A stretch of DNA of 64,000 nt from a virus, in IMG/VR virus record IMGVR_UViG_3300021378_000021, positions 1 through 64,000 of that record; one strand, written 5' to 3'. The position numbers and the translations under genes were made by a program. Positions 6,475-13,527 of the stretch are shown piece by piece. The notes beneath the pieces were generated by a model, which did not search any database, had not been told where the DNA came from, and saw nothing but the letters and a program-made list of their open reading frames with translations. Each line of letters starts with the position of its first letter. Position 1 is the first letter of the stretch.

Positions 6475-7136
6475 CCGAATGTCGAATCAGGTTCCAGAGC
6501 AATATAATACTTGAGATTGTGCTGTGTATTCGTGAATTGTGACAAAAGTTTAGAAGATACTACTACCTCATAGGCACCAGGAATAATCTTGATGTTTTCT
6601 ACCTTAAAGTTGAACTCAAAATCATCACTGGTCTCACCAACAATAATTGCATACTCATTAGAAGTATCGTTTTTCTTATCACGAACCACCAGTTTGATAA
6701 CACCATTCTCACCAATTGCAGACATATCAGGAAGTTGATATACTGCTGCTGCTTTGATCAATTTTTCAAGTGTTACACTATCCAACTGGAAGCATACATC
6801 TTGAGATGGTAATGTAATTTCTTTCTCTGGAGGAGCAATAATTACATTTGGGTCGGCAAAGAAATACTTCACACGACGTTTACCTTCTTTGATACTCAAG
6901 TAACTGTCTTGATTAAAGTCAAGGTCAGGATCCTGATGAAGACTCAATCCATTCAAAAACTGGTTGAGATCATAAATCGCAAAGTCCCGTGGGAAATCTT
7001 CTTTGATTTCTGCTTCGGCAAGAATATTCTTTGCCACAGAGATAGTGCGAAGTTTGTTGCCTTGCTTTACAAGAATAGAATTATTGATACCCGCAAAGTT
7101 CTTGAGGATAGCAAGTGCGTTGTCAGACAGTTTCAT
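6471..7136 (-). CDS. 45: DNA polymerase sliding clamp gp45
   Basis: gp45 forms a trimeric ring that tethers gp43 polymerase and, in T4, also activates late transcription with gp33 and gp55. The product is 221 residues, starting at 7136 with MKLSDNALAILKNFAGINNS, which aligns directly to T4 MKLSKDTTALLKNFATINSG. An in-frame ATG at 7157 would add seven residues. The conserved AIYDLNQFLNGLSL block (about 54-67) and KYYIALEPDSTFG at the C-terminus are present. T4 gp45 is 228 residues, so it is full length. It is followed by speD with an ATGA overlap and preceded by a DUF3310 gene with its own promoter. Confidence 0.93.
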   Translation of the reverse strand: MKLSDNALAILKNFAGINNSILVKQGNKLRTISVAKNILAEAEIKEDFPRDFAIYDLNQFLNGLSLHQDPDLDFNQDSYLSIKEGKRRVKYFFADPNVIIAPPEKEITLPSQDVCFQLDSVTLEKLIKAAAVYQLPDMSAIGENGVIKLVVRDKKNDTSNEYAIIVGETSDDFEFNFKVENIKIIPGAYEVVVSSKLLSQFTNTQHNLKYYIALEPDSTFG

Positions 7137-7159
7137 TGTTTGTTCTTTGAGTTTCATTA

Positions 7160-7552
7160 TTATTGAGGGTAGGTTTCACGTTTTGCATTCTTATCATTGA
7201 AATGCATTAGAAGAACAGCATAGTGGAGGATCTTCATTATATCACGACGTGCCGTACCTTTCTTATCATATCGTGATGCATACTTAAGAATATTAGATCT
7301 ACAGAATGGTTCACCATCTCCACAAGCTTCAATCAAATCCAGTGTTTGAATTTTATCGTCACCAGCAGAATAATGTTGTCTATAAGTTCCTCTAATATAC
7401 TCAAGAAGTTCTTTTACAATCTCTTCTTCATTATATTTGAACGGAGTTACTGAAGTTGGAATAAAATCAATAGGACTTTGTTGCTTATTAAAATTAATGT
7501 GGTCATCCATTTTTAAAATTTCATCGTATAGCATGGACCAAGAGTTAGTCAT
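7160..7552 (-). CDS. DUF3310-like protein
   Basis: The 130-residue protein ends in FCRSNILKYASRYDKKGTAR followed by RDIMKILHYAVLL, the hallmark of the DUF3310 family found in many phages (pattern N-x-(I/L)-K-Y-x-x-R-Y-x-x-K, then D-(I/L)-x-K-x-x-H-Y). The N-terminal 60 residues are divergent. Family members are sometimes annotated as nucleotide kinases, without evidence that I know of. The -10 box of a strong promoter ends only 6 nt before the annotated ATG at 7552, so either the mRNA is leaderless or translation begins at a later Met (7534 or 7510). It lies just before gp45. Confidence 0.72.
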   Translation of the reverse strand: MTNSWSMLYDEILKMDDHINFNKQQSPIDFIPTSVTPFKYNEEEIVKELLEYIRGTYRQHYSAGDDKIQTLDLIEACGDGEPFCRSNILKYASRYDKKGTARRDIMKILHYAVLLMHFNDKNAKRETYPQ

Positions 7553-7557
7553 AACTT

Positions 7558-7586
7558 ATTATATCAAATATTTGCTCCACCGTCAA
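7558..7586 (-). promoter_or_regulatory. Sigma70-type promoter for the DUF3310-gp45-speD unit
   Basis: TTGACG (7586-7581), a 17-nt spacer and a perfect TATAAT (7563-7558) on the minus strand. It overlaps the last codons of the CobS-like gene. The predicted start of transcription is at or next to the ATG at 7552. The box quality and ideal spacing make it one of the best promoters in the window, likely used by host RNA polymerase early in infection. Confidence 0.8.
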
Positions 7587-8667
7587 TCACATAAATTTTA
7601 TCACTTTCTGCAGGCATCACAAAGTCGGCATCCACTTTGTCATAGAGTTCCAAGAATGATTGCTTGGTCTCATCATCAAAACGACTCACACAAACTTGAA
7701 TTGCTTTTGCTTTATCTTTGAAGATGCTGAAAGCACGAATGATATGAACCAAACGACGGGTGCTGATGATTTCATCAATACCACCATCATAGAAAGTTTT
7801 GCGAATGATATCTGCCCAATCTACAAGACGTTTGCAGAAGTCAGTATCTTCGACTCCAAGATCCGAAGAAATACCCTCAAGAATTTTCTGTTCTGTTGCA
7901 GGAGTAGGATATGACTGCTCAAAGGTTACTGGGAAACGCTCAAGGAATGCTTCGTTGAGAACATTAGTGCCGATAAAACGACCATCTTCAGAACCTTTAC
8001 CTTTTGTGTTTGCAGTGGCAAATACATTGAAACCTTTTGTTGGTTTTACATACCTACCAATTTTTTTCAGGAACACACCCTTACCTTCAAGGATGGACTG
8101 GAGACAGAGGATTTTGTTAGAAGCAAGGTCAACTTCATCGAGTAGCAGGATTGCTCCTCTCTGGAGTGCTTCAGTGACAGGTCCGTTATGCCAAACAGTT
8201 GCCCCATCGACAAGACGGAAACCACCAATAAGATCGTCTTCATCAGTCTCAATAGTAATGTTTACACGAATCAGTTCACGTCCAAGTTGAGCACACGCTT
8301 GCTCCACAGATAACGTTTTACCATTACCCGAAAGACCCGTAATGAACGTTGGGTAAAAAAGACGGGACTGAATAATTTTTTTAAGATCACCAAAGTTACC
8401 AAACTTGACGAAAGTATCATCTTTATCAGGAATCAAATTTTGCTCAATAGTAGGCATAGCAGGAGGTGCCTGATAAGTTTGCTCAAGTTTTTCTTGAATA
8501 GACAGGTTCCACTTACCACGACCAACTTTATAATCAGAAATTTTATTCGTAACTGTCTGATAGTTAGATCCATTCATTGCACACCAAGCACGAATATCAG
8601 CACCAGTTACGGACTCTCCATAAAGTTCCTGTAATGAAGTGACGATGTATTCAGCAGAAAGAGACAT
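7564..8667 (-). CDS. cobS: CobS-like / MoxR-type AAA+ ATPase
   Basis: The 367-residue protein has an N-terminal helical region (1-80), then an AAA+ core with Walker A GLSGNGKT at 111-118, the MoxR/CobS helix-2 insert region around ETDEDDLIGGFRL (140-152), Walker B AILLLDEVDLA at 172-182, and FATANTKGKG (sensor 1). Cyanophage copies are usually named cobS after the cobaltochelatase subunit. No other cobalamin gene is seen here. Two genes upstream is a protein with a VWA domain, the standard partner of MoxR-type ATPases. A remodelling role with that protein is therefore as plausible as cobalt insertion. A terminator and a TATAAT box lie just upstream. Confidence 0.85.
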   Translation of the reverse strand: MSLSAEYIVTSLQELYGESVTGADIRAWCAMNGSNYQTVTNKISDYKVGRGKWNLSIQEKLEQTYQAPPAMPTIEQNLIPDKDDTFVKFGNFGDLKKIIQSRLFYPTFITGLSGNGKTLSVEQACAQLGRELIRVNITIETDEDDLIGGFRLVDGATVWHNGPVTEALQRGAILLLDEVDLASNKILCLQSILEGKGVFLKKIGRYVKPTKGFNVFATANTKGKGSEDGRFIGTNVLNEAFLERFPVTFEQSYPTPATEQKILEGISSDLGVEDTDFCKRLVDWADIIRKTFYDGGIDEIISTRRLVHIIRAFSIFKDKAKAIQVCVSRFDDETKQSFLELYDKVDADFVMPAESDKIYVIDGGANI

Positions 8668-8697
8668 GATCTTGTTTTGTTGGTTTCAACTGAAGTT

Positions 8698-8703
8698 ATT
8701 ATA
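8698..8703 (-). promoter_or_regulatory. TATAAT -10 element upstream of the CobS-like gene
   Basis: A consensus TATAAT lies 31 nt before the ATG at 8667 and directly after a terminator T-run. No good -35 box is present at 16-18 nt. It resembles a middle-type or extended -10 promoter that re-starts transcription after the terminator. Confidence 0.5.
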
Positions 8704-8707
8704 CAAG

Positions 8708-8730
8708 AAAAAAGGGGTCTTGACGACCCC
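8708..8730 (-). terminator. Intrinsic terminator downstream of the acidic P/A-rich protein gene
   Basis: On the minus strand, GGGGTC, a 5-nt loop, GACCCC and then six Ts. The 6-bp GC-rich stem and immediate T-run make a good factor-independent terminator, 11 nt after the stop of the 109-residue gene. Confidence 0.88.
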
Positions 8731-8741
8731 CAGTGGACAGT

Positions 8742-9071
8742 TTAAGAATTGGTCAGATATTCTTTCAACTCTTTAACCATCTTTCTGTGAGAGTGTCTTT
8801 TATCCAACTCAATACCAACAGTTCTACCATACTCTTCAAGTTCATCCTTGCTCATTTCATCGATAGAAACATCACTCTCATATGTAAAAGTTTCGATAGA
8901 TTCTTCTTCAGATTCTTCTTCAGGTTCTTCTTCAGATTCTTCCACAACAATGGAATCAGGAGCAATTGCTTCTGCTGGTTCTGAAGGAACCGCAACTGGA
9001 GAAGGTTGTGCAGGTGCTGCTGGAGCTGGTGCCGGAGTTTTTCCTCCCAATAAATCTCCAAATCTAGACAT
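8742..9071 (-). CDS. Acidic, proline/alanine-rich protein with SAP-like C-terminus (109 aa)
   Basis: Three parts are visible: a short N-terminus (MSRFGDLLGGK), a low-complexity Pro/Ala linker (12-35) running into a strongly acidic Glu/Ser stretch (44-60), and a small C-terminal helical domain, MSKDELEEYGRTVGIELDKR then HSHRKMVKELKEYL (about 73-106). The last part has the helix-turn-helix-extended layout of SAP/LEM-like DNA-binding domains (K-x-E-L-x-x-x-G-I-x-L-D). It sits between the HExxH/VWA gene and the CobS-like gene, with its own terminator. An adaptor role joining the two neighbours is possible but inferred only from position. Confidence 0.65.
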   Translation of the reverse strand: MSRFGDLLGGKTPAPAPAAPAQPSPVAVPSEPAEAIAPDSIVVEESEEEPEEESEEESIETFTYESDVSIDEMSKDELEEYGRTVGIELDKRHSHRKMVKELKEYLTNS

Positions 9072-9095
9072 TCTTAATACCTATTACTATAGAAA

Positions 9096-9103
9096 TATTT
9101 ATC
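9096..9103 (-). promoter_or_regulatory. Late-promoter-like GATAAATA before the acidic protein gene
   Basis: One mismatch from TATAAATA, 25 nt before the ATG at 9071, the same spacing seen for the perfect copies. It overlaps the stop codon of the upstream gene. Confidence 0.4.
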
Positions 9104-11210
9104 AGGCAACAAGTCCCACAAACTCATTTAGAATTTTCTTATTCATTTTTTTATTCTTTAAACTCTTCATAAAAGATTTTTTGATTTGAGTTTTAGAAGC
9201 ATCTTCTGACACATCAAATTCAGATTCGCTTGCAAGAGTTGTTGCAGAAAGTGCAATATAAGAATGGTAACCAGAATTTTTGATAGCAAATGATCTCTGT
9301 TTTTTCCACTGGTTTTGAATCTTATTTCTCAATTCATGTTCGTTATAAGTGTAACGACTAATAAAACGGTGAGAATCACGAGACTCAAGAACACGAATAC
9401 CAATAAAATTAGTGTCCGCAAAATTATCTCTCAAATTTTGAATCAAAATATCAGTATAATCATCCCACATAGAATCCAAAGAATAAGTGTTTCCTGTTTT
9501 ACGATCACGAAGATAACAATTATGACCAATTCTTCCAAGTCCAATAAAAGGTTCAAACTCCCATGAACGTTGAATCTCACGATGATAAGTAAGTCCATAA
9601 CCCTCACCATCACTCAATACGACACACTGAACTTTTTGGACTTTAGTATTTTTCTTGAACTGTGGAATGATTTGATGAAGTGCAATCATCGTTTCATTCA
9701 AGGGAGTTCCGGACAATCCCATTCCAACAGGAATAGGATATCTTCCACCAAAAGTAATATATTGAGCAAGACGAAACATATTCTTCAATTGTTTTTCCAA
9801 AGTTTTAGAATTAACTTTGTGTGACAAAATGTTCATCAAAGAAAACTGTTCTCCAACCTGCATCAAACCATCTTTTTTCTCATATGGTCTTTTACGACAA
9901 AGTTGTTCTCCATCATCACTTACTAAGGGATACTCATTCGTGAATGCATATACCTCAAATGGAATAGAAACTTTCTTACAGAACCATACAAGATTAAATA
10001 ACTGCTTCATAGTATCCATCATTACATGGGTCATCGAACCAGACCAATCAAGAATAAAAATCAATCCATGATCTTTACCATCGGCAAGTGTGGTTACTTT
10101 CTTGAACAGGTCTTCGTTGTATTTGTAGGTGTGGAGTTTAGAGCAGTCCAAAACTCCAGTCCGACTAGTAGTAGCACGAGCATAGCTATTAGCAGATTTT
10201 CTACATTCGAATTCTTTGACAAGATAATTTACCTCTTTCTGTGCTGATTTTTTAAATTTCAGAAACTCACTATCAACATAATCAAACAGATAAGGATCGT
10301 GAGGATTGTCCCAGAGTTCATCACATCTCTCATGAATTTCTCCATTTGGTACAATAATATCATCAAGATTAACTTTAGGAAGTTCTACATAAACATTCTC
10401 AATTCCATCCGTTGATGCAAGTTTTTTGATTGCATCCTGTAATGAATCCATCGTATCTACTTTAGGTTCGGAATTAGTTTCTCCACCTTGAGGAATTTGT
10501 TGTTGATCCTCTGCTGTTCCACCATAAGATTCAGTATCATCAGAAACTTGTTGCTCTTGAGAATCATTATCTCCATCCTCTTGAGTTTGATCCGAATCTT
10601 GCTCACTATCAGAACTTTGTGATTCCAAAGAATCCATATCAGTCTTGGTTTCGGTATTCATCTGATCCTGACAATACTTATAGAGTGCCTGTGCCGCAAT
10701 CAGAACATCATCAAAATCTTCACAACCTTCGATCATGCGAACGATAGGCATCTCTACATATTCACCAAAAGGAATATCAACAAAGTTTCCAATCTTAAAG
10801 TGAAGATTTACACGGTCGGCAAGATTCATCTTACTTACATCTTCACACTCAACACCAAAGAAGTCCTCATCGGCAAGAACATTATATCCTTTATAGAAGG
10901 TCTTAGAGATGCCAGCATAACGACGCTTCATCATTTTCTCAATACGAACATCCTCCACCACATTCACAAACTGTGGAGGAATCTTATATTCTTTTATCCA
11001 ATCACGATCTGGTGTATAAAGTGCATGTCCCACTTCATGTGCCACCAACATATCATATATCTCATCACCTGCCTTATCCCAGTTCGGCAGTGTCAGCACA
11101 CGAGTATGAACATTGAAACATGCAGTCTCAACATTTTTGTTCTCTACCACAAGGTCTTCGGTGGCAAGAAGTTTAGCAAGTTGAGATTTGATTTCGTGCC
11201 TGACGGTCAT
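9102..11210 (-). CDS. Metallopeptidase-like (HEVGH) and von Willebrand A domain protein
   Basis: The 702-residue protein starts at the ATG at 11210 (MTVRHEIKSQLAKLLAT); a TTG-started extension of 10 residues to 11240 has no support. An N-terminal zinc-peptidase motif MLVAHEVGHALYTP (His58, Glu59, His62) is followed by NVVEDVRIEKMMKRR, a plausible third-ligand region. Residues about 200-260 are a Gln/Asp/Ser/Glu-rich linker. A C-terminal VWA domain has the MIDAS signature FILDWSGSM near residue 386. CobT of cobaltochelatase also carries a C-terminal VWA, but the HExxH part is not expected in it. With the CobS-like ATPase nearby, it forms a MoxR-VWA pair. Substrate and function are unknown. Confidence 0.85.
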   Translation of the reverse strand: MTVRHEIKSQLAKLLATEDLVVENKNVETACFNVHTRVLTLPNWDKAGDEIYDMLVAHEVGHALYTPDRDWIKEYKIPPQFVNVVEDVRIEKMMKRRYAGISKTFYKGYNVLADEDFFGVECEDVSKMNLADRVNLHFKIGNFVDIPFGEYVEMPIVRMIEGCEDFDDVLIAAQALYKYCQDQMNTETKTDMDSLESQSSDSEQDSDQTQEDGDNDSQEQQVSDDTESYGGTAEDQQQIPQGGETNSEPKVDTMDSLQDAIKKLASTDGIENVYVELPKVNLDDIIVPNGEIHERCDELWDNPHDPYLFDYVDSEFLKFKKSAQKEVNYLVKEFECRKSANSYARATTSRTGVLDCSKLHTYKYNEDLFKKVTTLADGKDHGLIFILDWSGSMTHVMMDTMKQLFNLVWFCKKVSIPFEVYAFTNEYPLVSDDGEQLCRKRPYEKKDGLMQVGEQFSLMNILSHKVNSKTLEKQLKNMFRLAQYITFGGRYPIPVGMGLSGTPLNETMIALHQIIPQFKKNTKVQKVQCVVLSDGEGYGLTYHREIQRSWEFEPFIGLGRIGHNCYLRDRKTGNTYSLDSMWDDYTDILIQNLRDNFADTNFIGIRVLESRDSHRFISRYTYNEHELRNKIQNQWKKQRSFAIKNSGYHSYIALSATTLASESEFDVSEDASKTQIKKSFMKSLKNKKMNKKILNEFVGLVA

Positions 11211-11379
11211 TGGTTTGATGCGTATGAATGTAGTATACAAAAGAACCTCCCTTTTTGGGGGAGGTCATGTGGCAGTTCTTGAAGTGTCTCAGTGCTTCCT
11301 TTCGGGAACGCATTGCCTGAGGTTTCAGTTTTCGTTTCTGCTCCTTCTTGGAGTGATGGTATCTATTTGGGACTTGCAT
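11173..11379 (-). CDS. Small basic hypothetical protein (68 aa), uncertain
   Basis: The frame starts MQVPNRYHHSKKEQKRKLKP and continues QAMRSRKEALRHFKNCHMTS, a strongly basic, helical segment that could bind nucleic acid. The ATG follows AAAGAAC. The frame then runs through a terminator hairpin and 38 nt into the HEVGH/VWA gene, so the last 25 residues may not be conserved. The terminator would make most transcripts lack the 3' part. It overlaps no other gene on its 5' side (gp46 ends at 11394). I rate it as probable only for the first half. Confidence 0.45.
   Translation of the reverse strand: MQVPNRYHHSKKEQKRKLKPQAMRSRKEALRHFKNCHMTSPKKGGSFVYYIHTHQTNDRQARNQISTC
11238..11264 (-). terminator. 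Hairpin terminator before the HEVGH/VWA gene
   Basis: On the minus strand, CCTCCC, a 7-nt loop, GGGAGG and then TTCTTTT. A 6-bp stem that can be extended by flanking pairs. It lies between gp46 and the HEVGH/VWA gene, but falls inside the 68-residue reading frame at 11173-11379. Confidence 0.7.
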
Positions 11380-11393
11380 TGTTCTTTGATGTA

Positions 11394-13106
11394 TCAGGAC
11401 ATCATACGTGAAAAACCTTTGACTTTCTCAAACCTTATGACACTTTGGAATTTGTCATGTAAGTCTGACTTATGAGAGATGACAAATATATTAGCATCCT
11501 TTATCACATAACGAATAATTTTTAGGAACTCTTCGGTTCCAAATCCATCGAGTGAAGAGTCAAATACTTCGTCCATAATCAACAGGTTAGTGTTTACGGA
11601 ATTTTTGAGTCTCGCAACTTCTCTCCAAGTGAAGAGTAGAGCCAAATCTACACGCATTTTTTCACCTTCACTAAAAGAACTATAAGAAAAGTTTTCGTGA
11701 ATAGGTGACTCAATGGTTTCACCGAACTCCTCATCAAGTTTAAAGTTGATGTAGAAGTCCATCATTTGAAGATAACGATTAACCTGCTGATTGATGAATG
11801 GAAGATACTTCTTGATGATTTTTGTTTTTACGCCATCGTCCCGAAGAAGGGAATAGGCAAAATCGTAATGAACGATTTCTTGTTTTTTGTCTGAAAGATA
11901 TTCAATTGTCTTTTGGAGATTGTCTTTAAACTGCTCTAATTTCTCATTCTCAGTATTTCTGTTTTGTAAGTTATTGGTAATAGTTTGAATTTCATGTTCA
12001 AGATCTCTGATTTGTCTCTGGTTGAGGGAAATCCTAGTATTGTTTTGAGAAATGCCATGCGTTAGTTTTGTAATCTCCTTGGATAAGGAATTGAATTGAC
12101 GCTCTCGTTCCTGTTCAAACTTGATTGTTTCTTCAAGATCTTCATAACCTTTCTTGAGTTCCTTTGCTTTATTTTGAGCGTCACTAATTCTATTTACACG
12201 AAACTCTTCTTTGATGTCTTGTGTACAGGTAGGGCAGACCGTATTTTCTATGAAGAACTTATACTCTTTGGTAATGGTCGCAACCTTTTGTGAGATTTTA
12301 CCTTTAAGATTGTTTAGTTTTGATAACTTCTCATGAGCACCAGTAACATCACTCATCTGTTCTTGAAGAGTTTCCATTCTATAATTCAAATCTTCATTAC
12401 TTAACATGTATGTGTTTTCTTCATCCAAGAGTTTATCAATTTTTACCTCGTTAGCATCAATATTCGCATGACCACGATTCTCAAGTTCTTCGATAAACTC
12501 TTGCTGCATCTGCATCTTATCTTTGAGATTATCCCTCTTAATATTCAAAGATTTAATTTGTTCTTTCTTTGTTCGAATATTATCTTTAATCAGACTATTC
12601 ATCGCAGAGAAGATACGAATATCTAACAAGTCCTCAATCACCTCACGACGATTGGCAGTCGTTAATTGCATGAAAGGCACAAAGGTGCTACTACCAAGTA
12701 TAACAATTTGTGTAAATGACTTATAATTTACCTTAAGAATACTCTCCTCAAGAATGCGTTGATTAGCACGATCATCTGCTTCCTTATGAAGTGGATTACC
12801 ATTCACCTCAATATCAAAGATATTTGGTTTAATTCCACGACGAACCAAATAATCACGACTATTCACAGAGAACTCAATCTCCACTAAACAATCCCTCTCA
12901 TTTGTAGCATTCGCAAGTTGTGGTTTATTAATCTTACGAAATGGTTTATTGAATAATACAAATGTAAGTGCATCTAACATCGTAGATTTACCTGCACCAT
13001 TTGTTCCAATAATCAAATTAGTATGGTGTTGTTGAAAATCAATCTCTGTAAATTGATTTCCAGATGAAAGAAAGTTCTTATATCTAATCTTTTTGAAGGT
13101 TATCAT
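11394..13106 (-). CDS. 46: Recombination nuclease subunit gp46 (Rad50/SbcC-like ATPase)
   Basis: gp46 and gp47 form the T4 Mre11-Rad50-type complex that resects DNA ends for recombination-dependent replication. The 570-residue product has Walker A GTNGAGKS at 34-41, two long coiled-coil arms, the zinc-hook motif CPTC near 289-292, the ABC signature SFSEGEKMRVDLALLF near 475-490, and Walker B LLIMDEVFD. T4 gp46 is 560 residues. The start at 13106 overlaps the DUF3110-like gene by 23 nt. gp47 lies two genes upstream, so the pair is nearly contiguous as in T4. Confidence 0.96.
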   Translation of the reverse strand: MITFKKIRYKNFLSSGNQFTEIDFQQHHTNLIIGTNGAGKSTMLDALTFVLFNKPFRKINKPQLANATNERDCLVEIEFSVNSRDYLVRRGIKPNIFDIEVNGNPLHKEADDRANQRILEESILKVNYKSFTQIVILGSSTFVPFMQLTTANRREVIEDLLDIRIFSAMNSLIKDNIRTKKEQIKSLNIKRDNLKDKMQMQQEFIEELENRGHANIDANEVKIDKLLDEENTYMLSNEDLNYRMETLQEQMSDVTGAHEKLSKLNNLKGKISQKVATITKEYKFFIENTVCPTCTQDIKEEFRVNRISDAQNKAKELKKGYEDLEETIKFEQERERQFNSLSKEITKLTHGISQNNTRISLNQRQIRDLEHEIQTITNNLQNRNTENEKLEQFKDNLQKTIEYLSDKKQEIVHYDFAYSLLRDDGVKTKIIKKYLPFINQQVNRYLQMMDFYINFKLDEEFGETIESPIHENFSYSSFSEGEKMRVDLALLFTWREVARLKNSVNTNLLIMDEVFDSSLDGFGTEEFLKIIRYVIKDANIFVISHKSDLHDKFQSVIRFEKVKGFSRMMS

Positions 13107-13359
13107 TCTTAGGAGGGATCACAATGTCATTAGGTGTAATAATCGTATACTTGTATGAATAATGTTTACAAGTTTTTATAGCAAGGTCATCATCAACTTC
13201 TACAATATCCATATCAGCATCTTCTTCGTCATATAGCATCATAGCATATCTTTCGGCATCATCTTCTTCCTCAAACAAAAATAACACTTTATGCCCATAC
13301 TTATCCTGGACAGCATAAGCACCGTCATCTTTACCATCTTTGAGAGTTAGAAGATACAT
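13084..13359 (-). CDS. DUF3110-like protein of cyanobacterial type
   Basis: The 91-residue protein has the block KVLFLFEEEDDAERYAMMLY (about 24-43), closely resembling the cyanobacterial DUF3110 pattern (hydrophobic strand, F-E-x-E-D-D-A-x-R-Y-A-x-x-L). It is preceded by GAYAVQDKYGH and followed by an acidic strand and a short C-terminal extension. DUF3110 proteins are small and of unknown role, found across cyanobacteria and plants. The gene sits between 46 and 47 and overlaps gene 46, so it is embedded in a core operon. A host origin is plausible. Confidence 0.65.
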   Translation of the reverse strand: MYLLTLKDGKDDGAYAVQDKYGHKVLFLFEEEDDAERYAMMLYDEEDADMDIVEVDDDLAIKTCKHYSYKYTIITPNDIVIPPKNDNLQKD

Positions 13360-13526
13360 TATCTAATATCCATATCAAACCACTGCATTAATTGTTCTTT
13401 AGATAAATTTGTATCATTCTGTTTGATATATTCATTTATAACAATTTCTTTCCAAAGAAGGTTATTTTTTCTTTTAAGACACCACATCCAATCATCGTCC
13501 CATTGAGTTCCAGTAAGATCGAACAT
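13359..13526 (-). CDS. Small hypothetical protein (55 aa) between 46 and 47
   Basis: Starts at the ATG at 13526 (MFDLTGTQWDDDWMWCLKRK), which has GAGGTGG upstream; longer in-frame starts would overlap gene 47. It is rich in Trp and acidic residues at the N-terminus and helical in the C-terminal part (KEQLMQWFDMDIR). Its TAA overlaps the next ATG. No family is recognised. Confidence 0.65.
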   Translation of the reverse strand: MFDLTGTQWDDDWMWCLKRKNNLLWKEIVINEYIKQNDTNLSKEQLMQWFDMDIR

Positions 13527-13527
13527 T

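Noticed and set aside
7564-8667. CobS-like gene as firm evidence for cobalamin synthesis
   Set aside because: No other cobalamin gene is visible and a VWA partner lies nearby. I keep the usual name but not the pathway claim.
8848-9189. Plus-strand ORF with a Ser/Gly-rich start
   Set aside because: It is the reverse of the acidic Glu-rich linker gene, and its low complexity is a mirror of that repeat.
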